Translations under genes and position numbers: made by a program
Assembly: GCA_937136425.1 (NCBI GenBank)
Contig: CAKZON010000061.1
Span: 1 to 33,469, forward strand
DNA: 33,469 nucleotides
From: an uncultured Crocinitomix sp.
GTDB taxonomy: Bacteria > Bacteroidota > Bacteroidia > Flavobacteriales_D > Crocinitomicaceae
Direction of reading: 5' to 3'
Part shown: piece after piece, positions 24,458 through 31,995 of the stretch
How positions within the stretch are numbered: the first letter of the stretch is position 1
Layout: each line of letters opens with the position of its first letter
Notes under the pieces: model-generated
What the model was told of the DNA's origin: nothing
The model's input: only the letters and a program-made list of their open reading frames with translations
Databases searched by the model: none

Positions 24458-25645
24458 ATGAAAAAGCAACTTATTCCATTTTTCTTATCGGCATTTATTT
24501 TTACCGCCTGTGGCGGCGACGGAGATTCAGGAACTGATAATGACGAAACACAAAACGTAACGGAAGTTCCGGGTCACACAATTTCTGGACAAATTGAAGG
24601 AGCAGATGGTGAGTCGGCTATGTTAATTGTTTTTGAAGAAGAGCAGGAAAAACTAGTTGATTCTGTTGGAATAGTAAATGGTCAATTTCAATTTCAAACG
24701 GATACAAAAGAGCTGAGACAATATGTACTTTTAGTAGGTAGCCAAGAAATGCCAATCGTACTTATTCTTGATGAAGAGTCTGAAAATCCAACAATTACTG
24801 GATCATTTCCTGGAATTGGGGAGAACTACAATATAGCAGGAAGTCAAGAAAGTCAATATGTAAAAGATTACTTGGTGTTTTTGAAAGATTTTTATGATAC
24901 AGAGCAAGCAATTTATGCGGAATTAAATACTACGGTTCCTGAGGATACTGTAGCGATTAAAGGTTATATTGATCGTTTGGACAGTATTTCATTTATTCAG
25001 CGAGATTATGCTGTAAACCATATTGATAATCATCCCGGTTCAGCTGCAAGTTGGTTAATGTTAAGAGAGCTTTTTCCTGCAAGTGGTTTGTTAAATTTTG
25101 ACACCTTAGACTTAAAATATTTTTATACTGTAGCAGATGAAATGGCTGAAAAATATCCCTATTCAGAATATCCTAACTTAATTCAAAGAGATATTGCAAG
25201 TGTAGAAGCGCAGTTAGAGCAAATGTATAATCCGCAACTAGCTCCAGACATTGTAATGACGGATATGAATGGAGAAACAGCCAAACTGTCTGATCTAAGA
25301 GGTAAAGTTGTATTACTTGATTTTTGGGCATCATGGTGCGTTCCATGCCGTCAGGAAAACCCAAATGTTGTAAGAGTTTATAATGAATATAAAGACAAAG
25401 GTTTTACCGTGTTTAGCGTGTCATTGGATGATGATAGAGATAAATGGTTGCAGGCAATTCAAGCGGACAACCTTGCATGGCCAAATCACGTCTCTGACCT
25501 GAAAGGTTGGCAATCAGCTGGTGCGGCGCTTTATAATGTTACGTCTATTCCTGCTACTTTCTTATTAGATGCAGAAGGGAAATTAATTGCAACTGATTTA
25601 CGCGGGCCAGCATTGGAACGGAAGTTGCAAGAGATTTTAGGATAA
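24458..25645 (+). CDS. TlpA-type thioredoxin-fold lipoprotein
   Basis: A 395-residue lipoprotein (lipobox FTAC, Cys 18). Residues about 40-115 form a beta domain of DUF4369 type ('HTISGQIEGADGE', 'DSVGIVNGQFQF'); a helical middle part follows; residues about 260-395 form an AhpC/TSA- or thioredoxin-like domain with active site WCVPC (Cys294/Cys297) and the cis-Pro region SIPATFLL. It should act as a thiol-disulfide oxidoreductase facing the periplasm, for example in cytochrome c or envelope protein maturation. The next gene is a paralog and starts 12 nt downstream. Confidence 0.92.
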   Translation: MKKQLIPFFLSAFIFTACGGDGDSGTDNDETQNVTEVPGHTISGQIEGADGESAMLIVFEEEQEKLVDSVGIVNGQFQFQTDTKELRQYVLLVGSQEMPIVLILDEESENPTITGSFPGIGENYNIAGSQESQYVKDYLVFLKDFYDTEQAIYAELNTTVPEDTVAIKGYIDRLDSISFIQRDYAVNHIDNHPGSAASWLMLRELFPASGLLNFDTLDLKYFYTVADEMAEKYPYSEYPNLIQRDIASVEAQLEQMYNPQLAPDIVMTDMNGETAKLSDLRGKVVLLDFWASWCVPCRQENPNVVRVYNEYKDKGFTVFSVSLDDDRDKWLQAIQADNLAWPNHVSDLKGWQSAGAALYNVTSIPATFLLDAEGKLIATDLRGPALERKLQEILG

Positions 25646-25657
25646 ATACAAATTTAA

Positions 25658-26824
25658 ATGGCAGTCAAAAATATACTATCGCTTTTATTAATGGTGTTAA
25701 CCACCGTTGTTATTGGTCAAACAGATTTAGTTACTTCAGGTGGCACAATTCATATTGAGGGACAAATTGTTGGAGCCGAGAATCAAAAAATATCTCTTGT
25801 AAATAAAAATTTAGGAGGGCTAAAGGCACCAATAGCAGTTGTGCAAGCAACTGCTGAAGGAAAGTTTGTTATTGACACAACCATTGCAATTCGTGATTAC
25901 TATTTTTTACGCCTAGAAAATGGCCAATTATTAAACTTGGTTCTGTCTCCAAAAGATGTGGTAACAGTTTATGGTGATGCTAGAGATTTGCTGCGAATGA
26001 CAAATGTGATCGGATCAGAGCATTCTGTTTTGCTGAATGGTTTTTTGATAGAGCATCAACGTTTTAAAGCAATTGAAGATTCTTTAAAAGGAGTGCTAAA
26101 ACTAGATCAATCTAAACAAGCAGAAGTGAATGCTTATTTTTCACCCGTTGCGCAAAAGTTTTTTGGTTATCGCAATAACTTCATCAATACTAATCAAGGT
26201 TCTCCAGCTATTATTGCCAGTTTAAATGCTTTGGATCAAGAGCGCGAATGGAAAGAGTATAAGCAAGTAGTGGCAATGCTAAACTACTCTTTTGGAGATG
26301 CGCCTACAATTCAGAATTTAAGCAAATTTATAATGCAGAAAGATGCGCAAATGAAACAAATTGCAGCAGCTAATGCAGCAAAAGATAAATTGTTTAAACC
26401 AGGAACATTAGCACAAGAAATTGAAATGCCTGATACTTCTGGCAACATGATTAAATTATCAGATTTAAGAGGTAAAGTAGTATTGATTGATTTTTGGGCA
26501 TCATGGTGTGGACCTTGTCGTAGAGAGAACCCAAATGTTGTAAAAGCATATAATAAATATAATGCAGACGGTTTTGAAGTATTTAGTGTGTCTTTAGATA
26601 AAAAGGGGGCAAAAGCAAAATGGATTGCAGCCATTAAAAAAGATGGTTTAATTTGGCCTTATCATGTGAGTTCATTAACTGGTTTTTCAACAAAAGCCGC
26701 ACAAGATTATGCCGTTAACAGTATTCCTTTTACTGTGTTGATTGATCAAGAAGGGAAAGTGATAAAGACGAATTTAAGAGGGGCGCAACTCGAAGCCGAA
26801 TTATCTCGTATCTTTGGACATTAA
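25658..26824 (+). CDS. TlpA-type thioredoxin-fold secreted protein
   Basis: A 388-residue paralog of the preceding gene, with the same order: DUF4369-like beta domain ('GGTIHIEGQIVGA'), helical middle, thioredoxin domain with WCGPC (Cys284/Cys287) and SIPFTVLI. It has a Sec signal peptide but no lipobox Cys, so it is probably soluble in the periplasm, unlike its neighbour. The active site dipeptide is GP instead of VP, which should shift the redox potential. Its stop overlaps the lpxH start by one base (TAATG). Confidence 0.92.
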   Translation: MAVKNILSLLLMVLTTVVIGQTDLVTSGGTIHIEGQIVGAENQKISLVNKNLGGLKAPIAVVQATAEGKFVIDTTIAIRDYYFLRLENGQLLNLVLSPKDVVTVYGDARDLLRMTNVIGSEHSVLLNGFLIEHQRFKAIEDSLKGVLKLDQSKQAEVNAYFSPVAQKFFGYRNNFINTNQGSPAIIASLNALDQEREWKEYKQVVAMLNYSFGDAPTIQNLSKFIMQKDAQMKQIAAANAAKDKLFKPGTLAQEIEMPDTSGNMIKLSDLRGKVVLIDFWASWCGPCRRENPNVVKAYNKYNADGFEVFSVSLDKKGAKAKWIAAIKKDGLIWPYHVSSLTGFSTKAAQDYAVNSIPFTVLIDQEGKVIKTNLRGAQLEAELSRIFGH

Positions 26825-27600
26825 TGGCAAACAAAAAAATATTCTTTGCATCCGATTTCCATCTAGGAGCACCCGACTATGAATCAAGTTTGGTGCGTGA
26901 AAAAAAAATCATTCGTTGGTTAGATGAAATTAAAGATCAAGCAGAAGAAATCTATTTATTAGGTGATGTATTTGATTTTTGGTTTGAATATAAACATGCC
27001 ATTCCTAAAGGCTTTGTAAGGTTGCAAGGTAAAATTGCTGAAATTACTGATAGTGGAATCCCTGTTTATTGGTTTATTGGAAATCATGACATGTGGATTT
27101 TTGATTATATCCCTAAAGAACTTGGGGTAACTATGGTAAGAACAGAGATTGAAAAAGAGTTTGGAGGGAAAACTTTTTTTATTGGTCACGGAGATGGTTT
27201 AGGACCTGGAGACAGGGGATATAAATTCATAAAAAAAGTATTTAGAAATAGAGTTTGCCAATGGCTATTTGCTCGTTTACACCCTAATTTCGGAATTGGT
27301 TTGGCTAATTTATCTTCAAGAAAGAGTAGGGCGGCAACAGGAACAAGTGATGCTGTTTATCATGGAGAGGAAAAGGAAATGCTTATTCAATATTGTAAGC
27401 GTAAATTGTCCAATAAGCATTATGATTATTTCATTTTTGGACATAGGCACCTACCTATTGTTTTCGATTTTGAAAAAAAATCAACCTATGTTAATATTGG
27501 TGATTGGATCCAATATTTCACATACGGTGTTTTTGATGGAGAAAAGTTTGAGCTCTTAACATTTGAAGGTGAGGCCGATATTATTCAGTCCTCTAATTAA
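26824..27600 (+). CDS. lpxH: UDP-2,3-diacylglucosamine diphosphatase
   Basis: A 258-residue calcineurin-like metallophosphoesterase with the LpxH arrangement: SDFHLGAPD (near residue 9), LGDVFDFWFEY, GNHDMWIFDY, GHGDGLGPGD, and GHRHLP. It removes UMP from UDP-diacylglucosamine to give lipid X in lipid A synthesis, peripherally at the inner membrane. The LARxHPN-like FARLHPNFGI insert is typical of LpxH in Bacteroidota. It is translationally coupled (1-nt overlap) to the TlpA pair, with lpxK 5 kb upstream on the same strand. Confidence 0.92.
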   Translation: MANKKIFFASDFHLGAPDYESSLVREKKIIRWLDEIKDQAEEIYLLGDVFDFWFEYKHAIPKGFVRLQGKIAEITDSGIPVYWFIGNHDMWIFDYIPKELGVTMVRTEIEKEFGGKTFFIGHGDGLGPGDRGYKFIKKVFRNRVCQWLFARLHPNFGIGLANLSSRKSRAATGTSDAVYHGEEKEMLIQYCKRKLSNKHYDYFIFGHRHLPIVFDFEKKSTYVNIGDWIQYFTYGVFDGEKFELLTFEGEADIIQSSN

Positions 27601-27607
27601 TTCTTTA

Positions 27608-27637
27608 TTGAATTTCTAATTCGATCACTTATATTTA
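27608..27637 (+). promoter_or_regulatory. Candidate promoter of the glycosidase gene
   Basis: TTG at 27608-27610, a 19-nt spacer and TATATTTA (27630-27637; 7 of 8 bases as scored against TAnnTTTG) precede the ATG at 27653 by 15 nt. Confidence 0.5.
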
Positions 27638-27652
27638 GACAAAAAAATTGAT

Positions 27653-29929
27653 ATGAAAGGATTCTTGTTTCTTATTGTTTCGCTAATTGTAGTTTCATTT
27701 AATGGTGTTTTTGGGCAATCTACTGGAAATGAAGGAGAGCAATATTACATCATTAGTGGTGATGCTTTCATTAATCCTCAAGATATTGTTAAAGAGAATC
27801 CAATTGTACATCAACTGAATTCAAAAGATGAATTCTCACTGAGTTGGTATACTCCAGAAGAAACACCTGGTTCTGTAGGGCGTTATGAAAAACTAGAACT
27901 TGGAGTACAATTACCAGCAAAGATTAATGATCAAATTCTTCAAAATGAACCACGAAAATATAAATTGAATCCTTATAACCCGGAAGAGGTAGATGTTTAT
28001 GCCGAATTTTATTATCAATTAGGAGATAAGTGGTTTGGCCCAGTGCGTACGAATGGGTTTTATTATATTGATTACAAGAGAAATAAAAAGGCCAATGATT
28101 GGCGAGAAGTAAAAACAGATCATAATTTCCGTGTACGCTACGCTCCGCCAGTTGTTGGTAAGTATAAATGTTTTGTTACGGCTATAATTAATCAAAAAGA
28201 TACCTTGGTAAACAGTGAATTCAAATTTACCTGTGTGGATTCCGACAATAAAGGATTTGTATCTGTAGGAAAAAATAAACGTTATTTAAATGTAGGAGAT
28301 GAACCTTTTTTCCCGGTTGGACAAAACTTAACAGGGCCTAATAAAAAAACATTGTCAATTGAGTGGGGAAATTATGTAGCTCCACCAAATATGTATGATG
28401 ATTTTTATGAGCTCATGAATGAATTGAGTGATAATGGAGCAAATTATTTTAGATATATTGTGTCTCCATGGCAGTCTGAAATTGAATTTGAACATTTAGG
28501 TTATTACGGCAATAGAATGACGAATGCCTGGGAATTTGACAGAGTTTTGGATACTGCTAAAGCCCTTGATTTAAAACTGCATTACAATATGGCAATGCAT
28601 TATTCTTTTGAAGTTCCAAGTGGGTATTCTATGACATTTTGGGACTGGTCAGCGAAGTGGGATCCACTTTCCCCAGTTTATAAAGAAGATGCAGCTTGTT
28701 GGTATGATAATGATTCTGGATACTGTTACCGTAATGAATTAGATATGATTAACCCCGTTGATTTTTTGAGTGATTCTATTGCCATGTCATTCTATAAAAA
28801 AAGAATAAGATATATGGTGGCACGTTGGGGGTTTTCAACGTCTATTGGAGTTATGGAATTATTGAGTGAGGCAAATAATTTTGGTGAGGCCGCAATTGTT
28901 GATCATAATACGATTAATGGTAAAACAGGTTGTTATAGAATTGCAGATACTGCGCATATTGCGGTAGAACCTTATAATGATCATCCTGAAGAGATTATTG
29001 GAGACTTAATGGCCTGGCAAATTGAAATGTGTAGATATATTAAAGAGGACTTGGGACATACGCAGCATCCAATTGCCATTAATTACACTGGAACGCCTGA
29101 TTTTGAAAATGGAGATTATACTTATTATTCTGATTATGTTGATATAGCAAGTTACAATAGCTACTATTTATCTGTTGAAAAAATGGAAAAAACCTACCGT
29201 AAAGTGACGGAGTTTTATCACAACGAAAAAAATGTCAATAACTATTTGGATAAACCTATCATGAACAGTGAGTTTGGTACAAATGCAGGATCCTATAAAT
29301 GTGATGGCAATGCTGGATATATTCGTAGGGCTTGTTTAACACCATTTACAGGAACTGGCATGGCCGCTATTACTTGGGATTCGCATTTAAACGAATTTGA
29401 TGTTTGGGGATATTTGCGCCCAATAAGAGAATTAATGGAGGGCATTCCTCTTGACGCTGAAAACTGGAGCGTGCAAGAACCAATGGTGCAAAAAAACAAA
29501 TTGGTAGAAGTTTTTCATTTAAGAAAAGGGGAGTGGGGAGAAAATTCTAAAATTGTTGGAGCTATAGCCAACAGAACCTTTAATTATTGGACTCAGGCTG
29601 ACACGGTTGATTGCCTTAACCCCAATAAACGCCCTAAAAATGAATACGCCACAATGCGTGATTTTAAAACTGAGGATTTATCTAAGTCTGAAATGCGTTT
29701 TAAAAACATGGGGACTCGCAAAACATATAAAATTGATTGGTATAATGCCGTAACAGGAGATTTTATAGCAACAACTACTCAAACCTCAAGTTCATTTGGG
29801 CGCTTAACATTGGCTTTTCCCGGAGTGCTCACAGGAAGTAAAGAAAGCCCAATATTATTCTTTCAAATTTATCGTTCTAACACCACCTTTAAGCCTGTAC
29901 AAGAACCAACTGCATTAAACAACAATTAA
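27653..29929 (+). CDS. Secreted clan GH-A-like glycoside hydrolase with N-terminal beta domain
   Basis: A 758-residue protein with a Sec signal peptide (cut near VFG/Q). Residues about 45-200 form a beta-sandwich reminiscent of DUF5060. Then comes a TIM-barrel part: 'FFPVGQNL' (219-226), 'NGANYFRYI', 'LHYNMAMHYSFEVP', 'ARWGFSTSIGVMELLSEANN' and 'KPIMNSEFGTNAG'. Glu406 and Glu540 are the likely acid/base and nucleophile on strands 4 and 7, as in clan GH-A. The C-terminal 130 residues are beta-rich. The substrate is not evident and no SusC/SusD, transporter or other CAZyme is near. A T9SS sorting domain is not visible at the C-terminus. Confidence 0.82.
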   Translation: MKGFLFLIVSLIVVSFNGVFGQSTGNEGEQYYIISGDAFINPQDIVKENPIVHQLNSKDEFSLSWYTPEETPGSVGRYEKLELGVQLPAKINDQILQNEPRKYKLNPYNPEEVDVYAEFYYQLGDKWFGPVRTNGFYYIDYKRNKKANDWREVKTDHNFRVRYAPPVVGKYKCFVTAIINQKDTLVNSEFKFTCVDSDNKGFVSVGKNKRYLNVGDEPFFPVGQNLTGPNKKTLSIEWGNYVAPPNMYDDFYELMNELSDNGANYFRYIVSPWQSEIEFEHLGYYGNRMTNAWEFDRVLDTAKALDLKLHYNMAMHYSFEVPSGYSMTFWDWSAKWDPLSPVYKEDAACWYDNDSGYCYRNELDMINPVDFLSDSIAMSFYKKRIRYMVARWGFSTSIGVMELLSEANNFGEAAIVDHNTINGKTGCYRIADTAHIAVEPYNDHPEEIIGDLMAWQIEMCRYIKEDLGHTQHPIAINYTGTPDFENGDYTYYSDYVDIASYNSYYLSVEKMEKTYRKVTEFYHNEKNVNNYLDKPIMNSEFGTNAGSYKCDGNAGYIRRACLTPFTGTGMAAITWDSHLNEFDVWGYLRPIRELMEGIPLDAENWSVQEPMVQKNKLVEVFHLRKGEWGENSKIVGAIANRTFNYWTQADTVDCLNPNKRPKNEYATMRDFKTEDLSKSEMRFKNMGTRKTYKIDWYNAVTGDFIATTTQTSSSFGRLTLAFPGVLTGSKESPILFFQIYRSNTTFKPVQEPTALNNN

Positions 29930-30023
29930 TTTTGAGTTTTTTTTGAAACCTTTTCATATTAAATGCGTTCATATTAATGTAAAACGGATTTTTAAATCTC
30001 GATTACATGACTATAAGGGTTAG

Positions 30024-30053
30024 GAAGAGAGTATGAGAGTGCTCTCTTTTTTT
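30024..30053 (+). terminator. Rho-independent terminator of the glycosidase gene
   Basis: AAGAGAG (30025-30031) pairs with CTCTCTT (30042-30048) around a 10-nt loop, followed by a run of T to 30053. It lies about 95 nt past the stop codon. Confidence 0.7.
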
Positions 30054-30062
30054 ATGCGCTAA

Positions 30063-30078
30063 ATTTTGAATTCAAAAT
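30063..30078. repeat. Perfect 16-bp palindrome ATTTTGAATTCAAAAT
   Basis: A perfect palindrome lies in the convergent gap between the glycosidase and the metallophosphoesterase, 20 nt past the latter's stop. It could be a dimeric-protein site or part of a bidirectional terminator; composition makes chance possible. Confidence 0.5.
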
Positions 30079-30098
30079 AAGGAACCCCAATCGGTTTT

Positions 30099-30656
30099 TC
30101 ACTTTTCAAAAGGAGGTTTCCAGTTTTTAGCCTTCATAATTGCCTTTACTTCGTCATATGAAAGCGGATAAAAATCATGACAGTCTACACCAATGTCAAA
30201 ACAGTTTTGATCTGGTAAATCAGCTAGCCCTCCGTGACTGTGCCCGTAAAGGTGCCAATTTCCTCTAAATGAACCTCTCCAAACACGCATGGCATAATGG
30301 AACAGGATAATTCGTTGTACACCATTGTAACAATCAGGATCGGGTACTTTTAGTTCGTAATAGTCTTTTATCCATTGAAATTTCTTGTGGTGTCCATTGG
30401 CCGCTCCTTCATGATTTCCTGCTATCAAATAAATCTTCCCATTCAGCCGATCTAAAATTCGACCAATCATTTCTTTATTTTTTGTCATTCCAAAATCACC
30501 TAAGTGATATACATGATCATTTTTTTTAATTTTCTCATTCCAGCGTTCAATTAACACTTCATTCATTTCATCAACATCCTTAAATGGACGATTACAAAAC
30601 TTAATAATATTCGCATGACCAAAATGGTGGTCAGAGGTGAAAAATAATTTACTCAT
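30099..30656 (-). CDS. Calcineurin-like metallophosphoesterase
   Basis: A 185-residue single-domain phosphoesterase. Metal-binding blocks are complete: SDHHFGH (8-14), HLGDFG, AGNHEG, 'LFHYAMRVWRGS' and HLYGHSHG (typical GHxH). The form with FTSDHHFGHANIIKFCNRPF and a tryptophan-rich middle is widespread in bacteria and phages as a stand-alone hydrolase of unknown substrate (phosphodiesters or nucleotides in vitro for relatives). It has no signal peptide, so it is cytosolic. It stands alone, separated from both neighbours by convergent and divergent gaps. Confidence 0.92.
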   Translation of the reverse strand: MSKLFFTSDHHFGHANIIKFCNRPFKDVDEMNEVLIERWNEKIKKNDHVYHLGDFGMTKNKEMIGRILDRLNGKIYLIAGNHEGAANGHHKKFQWIKDYYELKVPDPDCYNGVQRIILFHYAMRVWRGSFRGNWHLYGHSHGGLADLPDQNCFDIGVDCHDFYPLSYDEVKAIMKAKNWKPPFEK

Positions 30657-30892
30657 AATTTACATTTGTTAAAACCTGTCATTTTATTATTTGCGACAAG
30701 TCTGACGCCATAAGACGTGTATTTATAAATGCGGTTGCCTACTTGTGTTAAGATTATTTTTATCATAAATAATAATGAGCTTAGAAAAGAATGGCCGTAA
30801 CAGAATTTGATTGCAATAAAAAACATGTATGACTTTAATCATGCTGCCTTGCTTTACGCTACTAAAGACTTCTATTAAATCAGATTATTAAT

Positions 30893-30900
30893 TACATTTG
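30893..30900 (+). promoter_or_regulatory. Candidate -7 promoter element of the cold-shock gene
   Basis: TACATTTG fits TAnnTTTG and lies 16 nt before the ATG at 30917. The implied leader is about 10 nt, much shorter than the long cold-shock leaders of enterobacteria. No -33 TTG is seen. Confidence 0.45.
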
Positions 30901-30916
30901 TAAAAAATATAGTAAT

Positions 30917-31108
30917 ATGAATACAGGTAAAGTAAAATTCTTCAATGAATCAAAAGGTTTTGGGTTTATTGTAGATGACGAATCAGGAAAAGAATATTTT
31001 GTTCACATTTCTGGTTTAATTGATGAGATTCACGAGGATGACGCAGTGAGTTTCGAATTGAAAGAAGGAAAAAAAGGGTTAAATGCGGTTGACGTAAAGC
31101 TCTCATAA
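30917..31108 (+). CDS. Cold-shock domain protein (CspA family)
   Basis: A 63-residue protein forming a single cold-shock domain. RNP1 is KGFGFI (14-19) and RNP2 is YFVHIS (27-32); the starting TGKVKFFNESKGFGFI and the late KGLNAVDV are typical. It should bind single-stranded RNA and DNA as a chaperone. It is monocistronic, with a candidate promoter just upstream and a strong terminator 20 nt after the stop. It has the short form common in Bacteroidota. Confidence 0.95.
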   Translation: MNTGKVKFFNESKGFGFIVDDESGKEYFVHISGLIDEIHEDDAVSFELKEGKKGLNAVDVKLS

Positions 31109-31127
31109 TTGAATTAGAAATAGTCAT

Positions 31128-31167
31128 AAAGCCTTATCTTAAATTATTGAGATAAGGCTTTTTTTTT
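31128..31167 (+). terminator. Strong rho-independent terminator of the cold-shock gene
   Basis: AAAGCCTTATCT (31128-31139) pairs with AGATAAGGCTTT (31150-31161), a 12-bp stem with a 10-nt loop, followed by a T run to 31167. The next gene starts 9 nt later. Confidence 0.92.
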
Positions 31168-31175
31168 GAATTGAA

Positions 31176-31466
31176 ATGATTGAAAGAAAATGTTTGTCTT
31201 GTGGCACTTGGAATAAAGATGAAGATCACTGTACCAATTGCGGAAACCCTATTTCTCCAAAGCAAATTATTAAGGTTGAAACCAAAAGAAAAAAGGAGGA
31301 AGAAGCCAATAAACCCAAGGACAAGTTTGATTTGTTTGCTGAGCGAATGAAAAATCATGAGAGCCCTTTTATGCGATTTATCTACAAAGTAGGCTATTCT
31401 ATTGGGGTGGTTTTTGCAGCAATTGGAGGCTTTTTTGCCTGGATGGTGGCAATGGCAAATGGTTAA
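31176..31466 (+). CDS. Zinc-ribbon membrane protein of unknown function
   Basis: A 96-residue protein. CLSCGTWNKDEDHCTNCG (from residue 6) is a zinc-ribbon with two CxxC pairs. A charged helical linker (many Lys and Glu) follows, and a hydrophobic helix occupies about residues 72-93, predicting a tail-anchored protein with the ribbon in the cytosol. No specific family is recognised. It overlaps the next gene's first likely ATG (31459), suggesting the two are translated together. It starts right after the cold-shock terminator, so its transcription start is unclear. Confidence 0.8.
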   Translation: MIERKCLSCGTWNKDEDHCTNCGNPISPKQIIKVETKRKKEEEANKPKDKFDLFAERMKNHESPFMRFIYKVGYSIGVVFAAIGGFFAWMVAMANG

Positions 31467-31860
31467 AATTATGTTCCGGCCACTTTTAAAACCTTATTTT
31501 TTAATTGCAACGGCGCTCTACATAATTGTGCGGATGGGGCGGCTGGGTTGGTATACGCCAAATGAATGGGTGAATAGTTACCTCAATGATTTTTTATGTA
31601 TGCCAATTATCTTGACAATTTGTCTTGTCGGGGTAAGATTTTTAAAACGCATTCCTCAATTTATGCTTAGCCCAAGCATGATTTTTAGTATGACAGCGTT
31701 TTATGCATTTTTATTTGAATTTATACTGCCTAACTCCAATCCAATTTACACGGCAGATTGGGTAGACGTCATTATGTATTTCTTGGGTGCTCTGATTTAT
31801 TGGGCGTATTGGAAAAATACCAGTTCAAAATTATCAGCAGCAACTAATAAATTGATTTAG
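31459..31860 (+). CDS. Small four-helix membrane protein of unknown function
   Basis: About 133 residues from the ATG at 31459 (an ATG at 31471 is also possible; an upstream start at 31402 lies deep inside the zinc-ribbon gene and is less likely). Four hydrophobic segments are visible. The block 'WVNSYLNDFLCMPIILT' looks conserved and resembles small Bacteroidota proteins that I recall being named 'magnesium citrate secondary transporter' without proof; I would not transfer that function. It overlaps the zinc-ribbon gene by 8 nt, so a functional pair is likely. Confidence 0.75.
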   Translation: MVKIMFRPLLKPYFLIATALYIIVRMGRLGWYTPNEWVNSYLNDFLCMPIILTICLVGVRFLKRIPQFMLSPSMIFSMTAFYAFLFEFILPNSNPIYTADWVDVIMYFLGALIYWAYWKNTSSKLSAATNKLI

Positions 31861-31995
31861 TGCAACTATAATAATTTGTGCCATTTAAAGCATTAATTGG
31901 TAGTTCCGTCTAATAATTCTCAGTCTATCTATACACTTCCTATTTATTTTCCATAAAAAACGGTACTTTTAAGCCTACTATACTAAACAACTATT

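Noticed and set aside
24458..26824. A duplication-driven mobile element around the TlpA pair
   Set aside because: No terminal repeats, transposase or target duplication are visible; simple tandem duplication explains the data.
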